64,000 nucleotides of DNA from Lepidostoma basale (taxonomy: Eukaryota > Arthropoda > Insecta > Trichoptera > Lepidostomatidae): NCBI GenBank assembly GCA_022606425.2, contig JAHDVF020000676.1, positions 930,001 through 994,000 of the forward strand, given 5' to 3'. Of this stretch, positions 31,600 to 42,270 are shown in pieces (positions within the stretch are counted from its first letter, which is position 1; the number at the start of each line of letters is the position of its first letter). The position numbers and the translations under genes are program-made. The notes below the pieces were generated by a model. The model saw nothing but the letters and a program-made list of their open reading frames with translations. It had not been told where the DNA came from and searched no databases.

Positions 31600-31800
31600 A
31601 TGTTTTTTAACTACTTCCACTTTTGTCTTTATTTAGACGACAGTGACCGGTTTCGCCAGGCTCGCTGGCATCGACAGACTGGTGACATCGACAGACTCCA
31701 GTCTGTCGATGCCAGCGAGCCTGGCGAAACCGGTCGCTGTCTAAATAAAGACAAAAGTGGAAGTAGTTAAAAAACATCGTTTTATTTAATTATTATTTAA
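31600..31800. mobile_element. Hammerhead-like family D inverted pair
   Basis: Arms GACGACAGTGACCGGTTTCG and its complement near 31735 flank a 20-base centre. Outer flanks are AACTACTTCCACTTTTGTC and complement. Confidence 0.8.
31640..31765. ncRNA. Two hammerhead-like motifs, family D, divergent
   Basis: Plus unit: CTGTCGA (31703-31709), T, GCCAG-CGAGC-CTGGC, GAAA (31726-31729), AC-CG-GT, C31735. The minus unit mirrors it at 31645-31680. Both have U at core position 6. Confidence 0.55.
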
Positions 31801-32550
31801 AATGAACTTCCATCAAGAGATTTCAGTAAAATCATTTGATTATATGTTCATTAATTTTTCTTGACGTATAAATTAGTTGAAAGGGATTATTTATACATGT
31901 ATACATTAAAACATTTATTATTGATAATGATCTATTTCTTATTTTTATTTAAATAGAAATGTATTTGTGAAGTGTCTTATATGAATTAATGTGGCACACA
32001 TTTGTTTTGTAATAATAAAATCTATTATTAAAATCATCGGCAAAATCGTAACACACATCTAATAAGAGTATTTATATCGTAATAACACACATCTAATATG
32101 AGTATTTATTATATTATTTTGTGCAAAGTACCATGGAAATGTTTCACCGAAAGATTGCTTTATTCATTCCACAGATATCCTGATTTGCGCGTAACCAAAT
32201 TATTACGTGTTTTCTCCACGAATGTTCAACGATTTGCACACTCAGCTGCTAGATAATTTCCAGCATCTCGTATCTTGACACTCGGGCGAAATAATGTCTG
32301 TCATCATTAGCGATATATAAAATTTACAGAATAATCTGGAGAGATGAACAGAGACAACACAGAGTAAAATGGAGTTCGCGCCCTTCGACAGACTTTTATA
32401 AAACTACATATATATTTACAAAAATAATCTTTGGTTCCAATTAAAAACAACTACTTACCAGTCTTAAATGAAACTTATTATCTGCATGAAAGTTGACATG
32501 TAAAATTTTTTGATGTTAGGATGGGAAAGCATTCAATAGCATTCAATAGC
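31801..32550. other. Unique intronic stretch
   Basis: No repeat or coding match; 32110-32340 is the most complex part. Confidence 0.35.
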
Positions 32551-32552
32551 AG

Positions 32553-32690
32553 ATGATCTTCGTGACGCAGTGGCAAGAGATCTGACTGAGACACCGAAGG
32601 TCCCGGATTTCTACTGTTTTTATCTACTTTCATCCTACTTTTACCAGTTCCATGCTTCGCTTCCAAACATAATAATATTAATATGTGCAC
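32553..32690. mobile_element. SINE family 1 head fused to a TTAG-LINE scrap
   Basis: GATCTTCGTGACGCAGTGGC to CCGAAGGTCCCGGATT is a truncated SINE head; 32610-32690 is a minus-strand LINE scrap (TTTCATCCTACTTTTACCAG). Confidence 0.6.
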
Positions 32691-32719
32691 GGTAAGAAAT
32701 TGTTTTGAGATACTGAATT

Positions 32720-33605
32720 AATTTATCTGGGAACCATGTTTACGAGAGATGGAAAAATGGAGAAAAATGTAGACATCAACAGCAGGGATGGTGCCGGACA
32801 TAAAATCAATGGTGCACTCAAAATCAATAATGCAAATATAGACTGAAGCAAATATGGCAGTGCACAATAGAAGTGAATTTTGTAATTGGCTGAAGAAGGA
32901 TGAAAGTATGATGTGATCCCGCAGAAATGACACCATTTAGAAGAATGCGCGGAAAAACAATGTATGATAGAATACCTAATGATGAAGTAAGAAAGGAATG
33001 TAAGGCGAATGAATGCGCCCTGTTTAAAACGAATAAAGGGTCACTAAGATGGTTTTTATTATTATTATTTTGTTGAATCGCTCTTTACATCATGACAGCA
33101 TGAGCTAAATCGATGTAAAGGGTATTATAGCTATCATAGTGATTCTCGTGACATGTGATAGGTAGCTAATTTATCGCCATTTTATTGTCACGTGAATTCT
33201 ACCCCAGATCAAAGACAGTGTGACAATCACACTGCCCTCGCCGGGTATTGAACCCGGAACCTTCGGGGTGGCAGTCGATGCTCTTACCACTTGGTCACGA
33301 AGGTCGGTTTGGACATATGGAACGAACGGATGAGAGAATAATGGTTAAAAAGATATATTCAAGTATCGAGAATGCAAAAATAAGTCAAGGAAGGCCAAGG
33401 AAGACATGGCATGACCAAATTAATGAATTATTGAATGGCAGCCATGTTAAATCTATAAACTGAAACCAACGATGAGCCTGCGTGCCATGGTGTGTGAATG
33501 TATTATAAAAGAGGCAGAATAGTTATGCCAGGATAAAACAGAATGGTGCTCCATTCATTCTGCCTACCCCTCTGGGGAAACGGCGTGATGGTAATTTAGA
33601 TTAAA
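32720..33605 (+). mobile_element. TTAG-tail LINE split by a SINE
   Basis: 32720-33057 runs from the GNMFTRDGKMEKN-like segment to TSLRW; 33306-33605 resumes with FGHMERTDERIMVKKIYSSI and QGRPRKTWHDQINELL, ending GGCGTGATGG. The break lies inside GATGGTTTGGACATATGG. Confidence 0.85.
33058..33305 (-). mobile_element. tRNA-derived SINE family 1, tail type A, nested in a LINE
   Basis: The minus strand has box B (GTTCAATACCCGGCGAGGG complement at about 33236-33256), GTCTTTGATCTGGGGTAG-like body, then a tail GATGTAAAGAGCGATTCAAC and (AAT)n. A GGTTT-like target duplication is visible. Confidence 0.85.
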
Positions 33606-33867
33606 ATATGTAATATATAATCTGATTATATGTTTTTGCCTCTTAAAGATCGCATTAATAATGGAAAATTATCTTATAATAATAATAGTTAGGCTAATTT
33701 GTATAGCGCCGTTTTCGTGAATAACTCACCTCAAGGGCGCTTATTTCATGTTAATAAGTTTAATTTTTCTTCTAACTATTGTTATCAGATACAGGTTAGT
33801 AAGGAAAAATTTACGCAATAAAAAGTAAGTACTTGATAACATATATAGTGTATTCTTACGATTGCAG

Positions 33868-34003
33868 GTGGGTAGGTCCGGTCCAGCGTCGGTGGTCCTT
33901 CGAGCTGTTTCGCCTTCGGTGTCCGGGCGTTATCGGTGCGAGGTGTCAGCGGATGCTCCATCCTTTCATACTGCCATGAAGACTAGCTACATGCATGTCG
34001 TCG
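33868..34003 (+). CDS. beat: Beaten path family Ig-domain exon (second half of Ig domain 1)
   Basis: Continues the exon at 13322-13527. The acceptor is a pyrimidine-rich stretch ending TTGCAG at 33867 and the donor is GTAAGT at 34004. It enters in phase 0, matching the upstream exon's exit phase, reads 45 codons and leaves one base (phase 1). The peptide includes ASVVLRAVSPSVSGRYRCEV and SADAPSFHTAM: the D-x-G/S-x-Y-x-C region of strands E-F with the second Ig cysteine, then the very typical Beat sequence CEVSADAPSFHT and a hydrophobic end MHVV. The next exon should begin the second Ig domain in phase 1. I could not find it between 34004 and 64000, so it is probably downstream of the window. 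Translation past 34003 runs into intron. Confidence 0.9.
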
Positions 34004-34660
34004 GTAAGTTACCTCTTCGTCTTCTTTTTACCCCCTATTTTGCGGCTGCCTTCATTTTCTTCACTTGTATAGGTAGTTCTATGGGAGTGGGAGGATTTAT
34101 CCCATATACCAAGCTAACATATGGCGCTAATATGCTGGCAACATCATAGCACCCCCTGGAGACAAGGACGCCGTCTTTGCTTCCGGTCTTATTACCGCGT
34201 CCTCCGGTCGAGCAACACGCATTCACACGCACGCTCGCGCTCCTAGCTATTGTTTATACATTTGTTCCGAAATAAATAAGTCTTTATTACTAACCTGTGA
34301 TATTCATTTGCATAACCGAACCACATCACATCTACAGCCCCAATTCATTATGATATTACGATAAGTAGTATGGAACTCAAGTACTCGTACAATAGTTTAT
34401 AAGATACATTCAAATATGAGATGCAAATATAGTCTGTCTCAGTTCGAAACCATTTTTTTGAACTGCAAATGTAGCCAGCCGCACTATAGGGGTTTATGGA
34501 AATTATTTTTATATAAATGTTATTTGTCCTTTGATAACTAATCAAGAAATATTGGTTGTCAATACACAATCTCATATATGTATGTTATCGCTTTGGGGAG
34601 TATTAAACATACTCGTATATAACTTTGAAGTGAATAAATTTTAGATAATAGGCGTAAATA
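34004..34660 (+). other. Start of next intron, unassigned
   Basis: Downstream of the donor at 34004. It has locally GC-rich patches (34150-34250) and no Ig-domain coding match. The frame running on past 34003 is intronic read-through. Confidence 0.4.
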
Positions 34661-34664
34661 ACTT

Positions 34665-34900
34665 AAGGCGTTGACACTGTGGAATTCCATAATGACGAAT
34701 TTTTACGAATTTAAACACTGTTTTTTCCACTTTAGAGTTTACTTTTTTCGACATGTTTCGAAGGCTTACACCTTCATCATCGGGAGAATCGTTCTCCCGA
34801 TGATGAAGGTGTAAGCCTTCGAAACATGTCGAGAAAAATAAACTCCATAGTGGAAAAATAGTGTTTTAATTCATAAAAATTCGTCAACATTGAAGTGGGT
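34665..34900. mobile_element. Hammerhead family E inverted element
   Basis: Outer arms GCGTTGACACTGTGGAATTC and ACGAATTTTTACGAATTTAA are mirrored at 34850-34890. The centre CGGGAGAATCGTTCTCCCG joins the two units. Confidence 0.8.
34750..34835. ncRNA. Two hammerhead-like motifs, family E, sharing a central hairpin
   Basis: Plus unit: CCGATGA (34797-34803), T, GAAGG-TGTAAG-CCTTC, GAAA (34821-34824), AC-AT-GT, C34830. The minus unit has its core at 34783-34777. U4 is C in both; everything else in the core is canonical. Confidence 0.6.
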
Positions 34901-34931
34901 TGCTAAGATTTTTTAAATTTATTATTAGAAT

Positions 34932-35095
34932 GAATGGCAAAAGCTTGTTTATGCCTGTTTACTATCAATAACATGTTTCGCCTTGCATTGCTATTATCTA
35001 ATGCAGTGCAAGGCAAAACATGTCATGCTCATAAAATAAAATAAAACTTCTAGAAAAATAGGCTTTTTCATTCGTACTAATTATTTAATATGGTG
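34932..35095. mobile_element. Hammerhead-like family F inverted element
   Basis: Arms ACATGTTTCGCCTTGCATTG and CAATGCAGTGCAAGGCAAAAC-type complement, ending GGCTTTTTCATTCGTACTAA. Confidence 0.55.
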
Positions 35096-35660
35096 TTTTA
35101 CACCTTTGCTTAAAAAAAAACAGTGAACATTTGAATCAATAGCACATTCTTCCGCCAATTTCAAAATTAGATATTGATATTAAATTTTCTAATTATCTGT
35201 TCGATATTTTAAAAGAGGGATTTTAATTAAAAGAAAAATATAGAGAGAAAAATGTAAACATAGAAACAAAAAAATAAAATAGAAATGAAGTGACGGATAT
35301 TGGAAATGACAAATAAGTTATAAAGTGAAAAGAGGAGTTCAATATAAAACAATTTCACCTCGCCCGGTTCAAAGAAATTCTTTTTCAGTAATATGCCTGG
35401 TTGATGACAAAGAGGCAATCATTTTTAATTTATAAAAGGCCTGACTGCCCGCTTCAAATTCCCTTATAAATTTATCCCTTCTTTTATAAATGTAAACATA
35501 TTTTATTCTTTATAAATTCTAAATTCAAATCTGCAGATGACAGGTTGTTATTTAATAACAGATGTAAAGTAAAAAGTATCTATTTATAGCATCTTATTAT
35601 TAATTGTGGCATAATTTGAAGGTATAATACCTTCAACAACATGAGGACTATATGTATATA
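35096..35660. other. AT-rich, unassigned
   Basis: No feature recognised. Confidence 0.3.
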
Positions 35661-35661
35661 G

Positions 35662-35925
35662 GCGACCTTCGTGGCCTTCGTGGTAAGTGCTTTGACTATC
35701 ACCCCGAAGGTTTCGAGTTCGATTCCCGGCGATGGCAGTGTGATTTTCGCACTGTCTTAGGTCTGGTGTAGAATTCAGAAGACAATAAAATGGCGATAGA
35801 TTGGCTATCTATCACATGTCACGAGAATCAATTTGATAGCTATACCATTTACATGGATTTAGCTTGCGTTGTAATTATGTAAAGAGTGATTCAACAAAAC
35901 TATAATAATAATTATCTTCTTCTTC
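35662..35925 (+). mobile_element. tRNA-derived SINE family 1, tail type A
   Basis: GACCTTCGTGGCCTTCGTGG, GAGTTCGATTCCCGGCGATG, then the tail TATGTAAAGAGTGATTCAAC and (AAT)n. Confidence 0.85.
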
Positions 35926-36061
35926 TTCTACTTCACTTTTGGTAGACCTATTCTGCCTTGCTAAGGCATTATCAAATGTTTTGTTTTAACAATAATTTTC
36001 GTATACTAAATTATAATATAATATTAACGCGATTGTATAATTTGTTTAACAAAGATTTTTA

Positions 36062-36260
36062 TTTATATCTTCTTCTCTGTTTTCTTCACTTTTGGTAGAC
36101 TCAGCTGTTTGTTATTCAGGCGGGTCCTCTTGGGACGCTGAACTCCAGCTTTCTCTCCACCGTTTCAGGCGTCTTCCTGGTCGGCATTGTCCGTTTGGCG
36201 TTCCATGGAGAGCTATGTGTGGTATCTTATTTGAGCTCATCTTTTCTACATGTTGATGCC
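36062..36260 (-). mobile_element. LINE C-terminal remnant (family 6)
   Basis: Minus frame: YWHQHVEKMSSNKIPHIALH, RPGRRLKRWRESWSSASQED; same order as 21066-21335. Confidence 0.75.
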
Positions 36261-36394
36261 AATAATAATAATAATATGAAATTTTATAACACGTTCTTCT
36301 AATGATTAAGGATGCAACCATTGAAATATGTTTGAATAATTTCATTTAAGTGGACATGTATTTATTATTAAATATAGTTCTATGATATGAATTG

Positions 36395-36640
36395 TTCAAG
36401 ATGCGAGATATTCCGTTACGCTGGAGAGGAATGAGATTTTTTTGAGGTATCTCTACATATGGGAGTATGGAAGCTATCCGTCGCTCTATCCCATGGGATT
36501 TCTTTTGGGAATGCTGGGGACCATCTTCATGCAGCTTCAAAGATATGGGTATCTCATAACCCATTTTTTTAGATTAATCAGGGGATATTTCAAGAACTCG
36601 GCCGAGCGATGTTTGTTTTTTTGTTCCTGATAGATTTCTC
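36395..36640 (+). mobile_element. Jockey-like LINE C-terminal scrap
   Basis: Encodes WEYGSYPSLYPMGFLLGMLG and RLIRGYFKNSAE, like 275-800. Confidence 0.75.
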
Positions 36641-36654
36641 CGAATGCACATAAT

Positions 36655-36886
36655 GTACACAACAGGTCGTTTGGACCCAATTACTGTATACAATTTTTAT
36701 TTTTTAGCTATTATATTGATTCTCGTGACATGTGATAGGTAGCCAATCTATCGCCATTTTGTTGTCACGTGAATTCTACACCAGACCAAAGACAGTGTGA
36801 CAATCACACTGCCATCGCCGGGAATCAAACCCAGGACCTTCGGCATGGAAGTCAGAGCTCGTAACCACTCTGCCACGAAGGTCGTC
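36655..36886 (-). mobile_element. tRNA-derived SINE family 1, tail type B
   Basis: Minus strand: head at 36886, box B GGTTTGATTCCCGGCGATGG, tail with TTGTATACAGTAATTGGGTC and GTTGTGTAC. Confidence 0.85.
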
Positions 36887-37179
36887 ATCAAACATCCGGC
36901 CACAAGAAGCAACCTCCCTCTGGCGACACCGGTGGGAGAAGACCAGAGGAAGTCCTTCACATAATATATACGAAAACTTCTAGAAAACATTAGGTTTAAA
37001 AAAATATGTTATTATCGGTACTAACCATTAGTTTGTTTTGCGGATTCATAATTCAACAATTTTTTTTACTTTGTAACACAAACGCTTTATTTAAAATAGA
37101 AATAAAATTATTTAACTTAAAAAACTATTTCTCATACATCCTTTATATATAAATCGTTCTATTTATAGTATTTTGTCAC

Positions 37180-37740
37180 ATCCAATTATCGTCCAACGGC
37201 GGCTAATTCAAGTCGAGAGGTAAGGCGGGAATTTATTGCGCCCGCTAACCGCCTTTGTTATTTTGATGAAAACACTAACGCAAAAATACTGCGACGGTAA
37301 AAAGTGGGTTTCTCAAAATTTACTTCTTTTCGCTGTCGGCCTCTTTATTAGCAAATCCGTTGTTTGTGGGCTCCGGCAAAGTAGAAAGTTCTGCGAAGTT
37401 TTAAAGTTCCCTTACACCAGGCCCGTTTCTTTGAGTGAAGCGCTGCCGTAGTCTACGCACGGAAGACGGGAAATTGAAGAGCGAGAAATTGAATCTATCC
37501 TCTTTGATCCTTCGCAAGATGCATAGCAACCAGCACAAGCCCCTCGCCATCACTCGACGCGTGATCTGAATCATTCGCATTAAAGCTTTTATTCGGGAAC
37601 CCAAACTGGAATATTTTTTGTGTGTATGTTAAACAAAAATAAGCCGGGAGGGGTCGACTTGCGGAGAAAACCAATTCAAAATTTACTTTTTATTTTCGCC
37701 CCAATTGCCAGAGAATAAATTATTTAGATACCAGTGTATC
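37180..37740. other. Unique GC-richer island
   Basis: Not repeated here and distinctly less AT-rich (GCGGGAATTTATTGCGCCCG, GAAGACGGGAAATTGAAGAG, CCGGGAGGGGTCGACTTGCG). Short frames on both strands lack known domains. Candidate regulatory element in the Beat locus, by exclusion. Confidence 0.45.
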
Positions 37741-38337
37741 TGACGCGTGCTTTCAGCATGAAAACAAGTTCATAATTGAGCTTTTTAAATGGCTTTCTAA
37801 TCGCTGTTTTGTATGTATATATATATATATTTTTACATATATTTATCTTTTAATAAATACGTCGTACACGTTAATGATGAGTTACAGATTTTGTAAACCA
37901 TTACCTAAAAAGGACATTTTTTGTTTTAAAATTATACCTGAATTTCAAGTGTTTTAACCTTTTAACCTTGCCATTACCATATTTAAGGACACAAATTCAA
38001 ATTTGCCAATTTTTTTATAAGCCTGTATTTTTATTTATAATAAATTTGTAAACTCTTAAAAATTAAATTTCAAGTGATAAAAGACAAGAACTGATAAAAC
38101 ATACTTTGATTTTTTAATGTTTGCTTTCAATTATATATTTTTTATAAACATGTAAAAAAAAAATTATTAATGCTTGTGACAACCCTGAAAGAAAAACCAG
38201 ATAAACGAAATTTCGATAATGCAACTTGAAAAATTTAAACTTCATACATCATTTTATAGGTAAACTTCAAACATAATGCATAAAATCCATTAGCCCTATT
38301 TTTTAAAATAATTAAAAATATATGGTATGTGAGTGTT
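37741..38337. other. AT-rich, unassigned
   Basis: Includes a (TA)n run at about 37817-37830; nothing else recognised. Confidence 0.35.
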
Positions 38338-38510
38338 ACTAACTAACTAACTAACTAACAATTACGCCATTTCACCGGAGGGGTAGGCAGAGAAGATGGA
38401 TCGCCACAATGCTCTGTCCTGGCATACCTCTCGGGCTTCCGCTACATTCATACATCGTACCATGCACGCACGTCGGTTATTCCGACTTCGAGTGTGACCT
38501 ATGTGAGTGT
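38338..38510 (-). mobile_element. TTAG-tail LINE, short 3' fragment
   Basis: ACTAACTAACTAACAATTAC then GGAGGGGTAGGCAGAGAAGA and the RRTCM region. Confidence 0.75.
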
Positions 38511-38619
38511 TCCTAAGCTTAAAACATCACGGTTCTAAAACGGTTAATATCAGTTGATTTTCTTTACCCATTAATATCAGTCGATCAAAATCTTTATAAA
38601 TGGGCTTAAATTTCTTTTC

Positions 38620-38920
38620 TTCTTTAACAGCCGTTGTCGTCCACTACTGGACATAGGCCTCCCCCATGCTTCTCCACGTATGACACGTCATATGGGGGGC
38701 GGTTGGCATTACAACGCCACGCTTGCCAGACGAGTTGGCGAGGTGTCCTTCCACGCTGGCCTATGAATCAATATTATCCACCGAGGTTCATTACTCGATC
38801 TCTAACATTTCACATAGTTTCCAGGGGAGCCCAAAGTCGAGGAGGTGTGGATAGGTATTTGGGATCAGATCAATCCTCCAGCGTAGCTTTAACATCACCA
38901 TGGTGATGGCCATGCACCGC
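38620..38920 (-). mobile_element. LINE 3' end scrap
   Basis: CCACTACTGGACATAGGCCT and a GC-rich 38690-38770 segment fit the complement of a LINE C-terminus and 3' end. Related to 3331-3480. Confidence 0.5.
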
Positions 38921-38971
38921 TCGCAGAGTCGATAGGATACCCTTTACTCCCTTATTAAATAATCAATACCT

Positions 38972-39275
38972 ACTAATGAAAACGTCTGTTTTCTAGAAGT
39001 TTTATTATATTTTATGGGAATGACATGTTTCGCCCGTTTGATACATTAGACAAGCGAAACATGTTATTCACATAAAATATAATAAAACTTCTAGAAAACA
39101 GACGTTTTCATTCGTTTAACTGATTTATCGGAATGATATGTTTTGCCTGTCTAAAGCATTATTATATGTACTGATAATGTCTTAGACAAGCGAAACATGT
39201 CATTCCCAATAAATATAATAAAACTTCTAGAAAACATACGTTTTCATTCATATAAATTATTTAATATGGAGATTT
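38972..39275. mobile_element. Two hammerhead-like family F elements in tandem
   Basis: 38972-39116 is a near-perfect palindrome (CATGTTTCGCC...GCGAAACATG). 39117-39275 repeats it with a plus unit CTGATAA at 39171-39177, then GAAACATGTC at 39192-39201. Confidence 0.65.
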
Positions 39276-40075
39276 TTATTATTGGTCAAGAAAATATATT
39301 AAAAAATAAAAAATTATTTATAAACTATTACTATTTTAAATTGTATTAGAATGTGTGGTTAATCTTTTTATGATGAGGTAAATTTTGTATAGTATATAAG
39401 TGTCAAACGCAGATATTAGAAAAGAAACACGGAGTTCCATGTTACTATTATTGAGAGCCTGATCTATATTCGTAAGTATCGATAGGTGTATGGTATACGG
39501 TACGTATTGTGCTCTAGAGATTCGGGTGTCGCTAAATGGGCTTAATTTATTATTTTATTTTAAGAAAGTTTAAGATTTTTCTTATACACGTAATATATGC
39601 AATGTGATTTCCGACCCGTCAGATGTACAAATTCAGGTTATCTCGTTTATGATTGCATTCTGTCTAAATATGCGGCGCATTCTGGTGTAAGCTGTTCATT
39701 TCACTGCCGCAGATGCTGCCCGGGCTAGGACCAAGGCGTCCTACGCCCCGCAACTCAATGCCAAACATTGCCCTAATGACGTACATTACTTTTAACTTTT
39801 CCGTGGGCATTTCCGCGTGATTCAACCTTTAAATGCTTCATTCCAAATACAAAATACCGCCCCCTCGGTGAACAATGGTGGCGAGCGATCCGCCCCCACC
39901 AAATGAGCGTTGATAAAGTTGAATATTGTTCATTACATCGGGATTACACAAGTAATTCCTTTGTGTGTGCCCACCACACGAAAGGAAATGTGGTTGTTTG
40001 AAATGTACGAGTACTTTACGATTTGCTTTAATAATGGGTTGTATTATTTACATCAATAATTGTTGAAACGCGGAA
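39276..40075. other. Unique stretch with GC-richer island 39600-40060
   Basis: ACTGCCGCAGATGCTGCCCG and GGTGGCGAGCGATCCGCCCC lie in the island; no match elsewhere, no coding domain. Confidence 0.4.
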
Positions 40076-40079
40076 GGTA

Positions 40080-40592
40080 AAACAAATATGCATATTGTGC
40101 ACAATGGTGTTCTTCTACCGACCCTTATGTATTTCCATTAAGAAGTATGAAACCAGAATAAATGCAGTAGAAATGAGATCTCTTAGACGAATGTGTGATA
40201 CTCTGTGTATGATAGAGTGTCGAATGGAAATATAGGAAGTGAATGCGGTGCGAATGATGGGGTTATGAACAAAATAATGAAAGGATCATTAAGATGGTTT
40301 AGACATATGGAAAGAATGAATGAAGAAAGAATGGTAAAAAATATATATGTTAACGGTGTAAATGGAACCAGAAATAGAGGGAGACCGAGGAAAATGTGGC
40401 ACGATCAAATAAATCAAATATTGAATGTCGTCCATGTGAGGAGTCAGAGAAATCGACGCGCGTGCATGACACGATGTATGAATGTTGAGGAAGCGAGAGA
40501 AATATGTCAAGAAAGAAAAGTGTGGCAGTCCATTCTTTCTACCTACCCCTTCGGGGAGACGGCGTGATGGTTAGTTAGTTAGTTAGTTTAGA
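40080..40592 (+). mobile_element. TTAG-tail LINE, 3' end
   Basis: The frame 40205-40567 reads GSLRWFRHMERMNEERMVKN, RGRPRKMWHDQINQILNVVH and ends PFGETA plus tail; frameshifted upstream at about 40200. Confidence 0.85.
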
Positions 40593-41289
40593 TAAACTAC
40601 AGGTTTTACAGAATAAAGGAATGAGGGCTATACTTAGTTGGGGTCGAAATAGTAGGATTTCAACAATGTGAAGCAAATAAAAAATTTTAAATTAAAGAAA
40701 ACTAGTTCTTTACATCACTTTGATTTTTGTTTATAAAATTAAGAGAAATGTGGTGCGAGCATATCTAATTGAAAATGTAGCATATAGTTATGAAATACAT
40801 GGCTATTTGGCGAGAGGTCGTGATGGATATCGACTCCGGAGACCCAGACTTGAAAGTATAGGGAAAGGTGTTTTTTTGTAGAGGATTTAAATTATATTAT
40901 AAATATATAAGAGATGCCGGTTCTCTCGCGGTCTTTCGTGCTTTCAATATGTTCTAAGTACCGATATTTAATGTTTTTGTTGTTTTTCTCATTTGCAATT
41001 TTTATATTATTAATTAATTGTTTATAAAAGATTGTTTTATAAGTTGTAAAATGTTCCTGTATTTTTAAAAAACTTAATTAATTAAATAAATGAAATAATA
41101 ATAAATGTAAATGGAACTTGAAATAGGGGAAGAACGGGGATATGCAATCATAAACGGGTTAACCTAAATTTGTACATCTGACTAGTCGGAAATCTTATTG
41201 CATATTATATTACGGGTATAAGTAAAATCTTAAACTTTCTGAAAATAAAATAATAAACTGACCCCAGTTATAATGATTTTGATCGACTA
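40593..41289. other. Unassigned; tiny LINE scrap at 41105-41140
   Basis: ATAAATGTAAATGGAACTTG is a TTAG-LINE scrap. The rest is AT-rich. Confidence 0.35.
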
Positions 41290-41670
41290 ATATTAATGGG
41301 TAAAGAAAATCGACAGATAGTAATGGGTAAAGTGGAGGGACATCGGGGAGTTGGTAGAAGGCAGTTGTCCTGGCTGCGGAACATAAAAGAGTGGACAGGA
41401 ATTACAAGAGTTCAGAACCTGTTCCAAGTGGCGCAGGACAGAGATGCCTTTGCTGTAGTGATCGCCAACCTTTGGGGGGACCTGACACGGCACCGAAAGA
41501 AGAAGATAAAGATTTTCCATGCCTGGTATAACCTTGAGGGACAGAATAAGAATCCTTTACATATCGATGTAAAGAGTATAGCTATCATATTGATTCTCGT
41601 GACATGTGATGGAGGAAATTGGAAGAGGCCTATATCCAGCAGTAGAGGGAAGAAGGCGAGCAAAGAAGAA
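41290..41670 (+). mobile_element. LINE 3' end (family 5) with internal SINE scrap
   Basis: RGVGRRQLSWLRNIKEWTGI, VAQDRDAFAVVIANLW and an AAGAAGAAG tail, a typical RTE-like C-terminus. 41557-41612 is a piece of SINE family 1 between two LINE tail segments (GGAAATTGGAAGAGGCCTAT follows). Confidence 0.7.
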
Positions 41671-41675
41671 GAAGA

Positions 41676-41745
41676 AGACTCGACCACCATATTATGTTTC
41701 CAAATAATTTACATCTTTGTCTTTATTGATATACAATTAATTCTT
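41676..41745 (+). repeat. Repeat B, 3' end
   Basis: GACTCGACCACCATATTATG to TTTATTGATATACAATTAA. Confidence 0.6.
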
Positions 41746-42270
41746 AATTTAAAGATTGTTTAACTTATAAAACTGAAAGATGTTCAGTTTTAAAAATGTT
41801 TAAATTAGGGATTTATGGAAAGAGAATTCGATAAATAATTGAATGTTGAATCACAAACTGATTATTACAAAATGAAAAAGCGTATTTTCAAATAACAAAC
41901 TTAATTAACAAATTTTGATAATTCACGAATAAATTGTTTATTCTTTGGTCTTTCCTATTTAGGATTATTTTCAACACAATGGGCCTAATACGAAAAGGAA
42001 ATTTCTTATGAGTAACCGCTAGTTAGGAAGCCCATACAAAAATTATTTCAGGAGATAGACAAAAGACCAAAATCCCGTCCGAATTTTCCTTATTCTTTTG
42101 GGTAATCTCTTATTCACTGCTGCAAATATTATACGTCTCGTTTATTAGTAAGGTTCGTGCTTAATTTTATTATTGTTTACTCTCAATAATAGACTAATAT
42201 TAATCCGTTCTAATCGTGTATTATATTTTATTAACGAGTTTTTATACAATTATGAAATGTTAATAATATA
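41746..42270. other. AT-rich, unassigned
   Basis: No feature recognised. Confidence 0.3.

Larger units (their letters stand above)
13528..33867 (+). other. 20.3-kb phase-0 intron of the Beat gene
   Basis: The interval runs from GTGAGT at 13528 to CAG at 33867 and splits the first Ig domain between its two cysteines. It is filled mainly with LINE, SINE, hammerhead-type and DNA-transposon remnants in both orientations, listed separately. Unique islands without repeats remain at about 15441-15730, 18610-19060, 22280-23100, 23340-23690, 26971-27560 and 31800-32550. Linking the two exons is inference from matching phase, orientation and complementary halves of one domain. Confidence 0.8.

Noticed and set aside
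34004..34149. Beat coding continuing beyond 34003
   Set aside because: A GTAAGT donor lies at the conserved exon boundary and the downstream residues do not resemble the second Ig domain.
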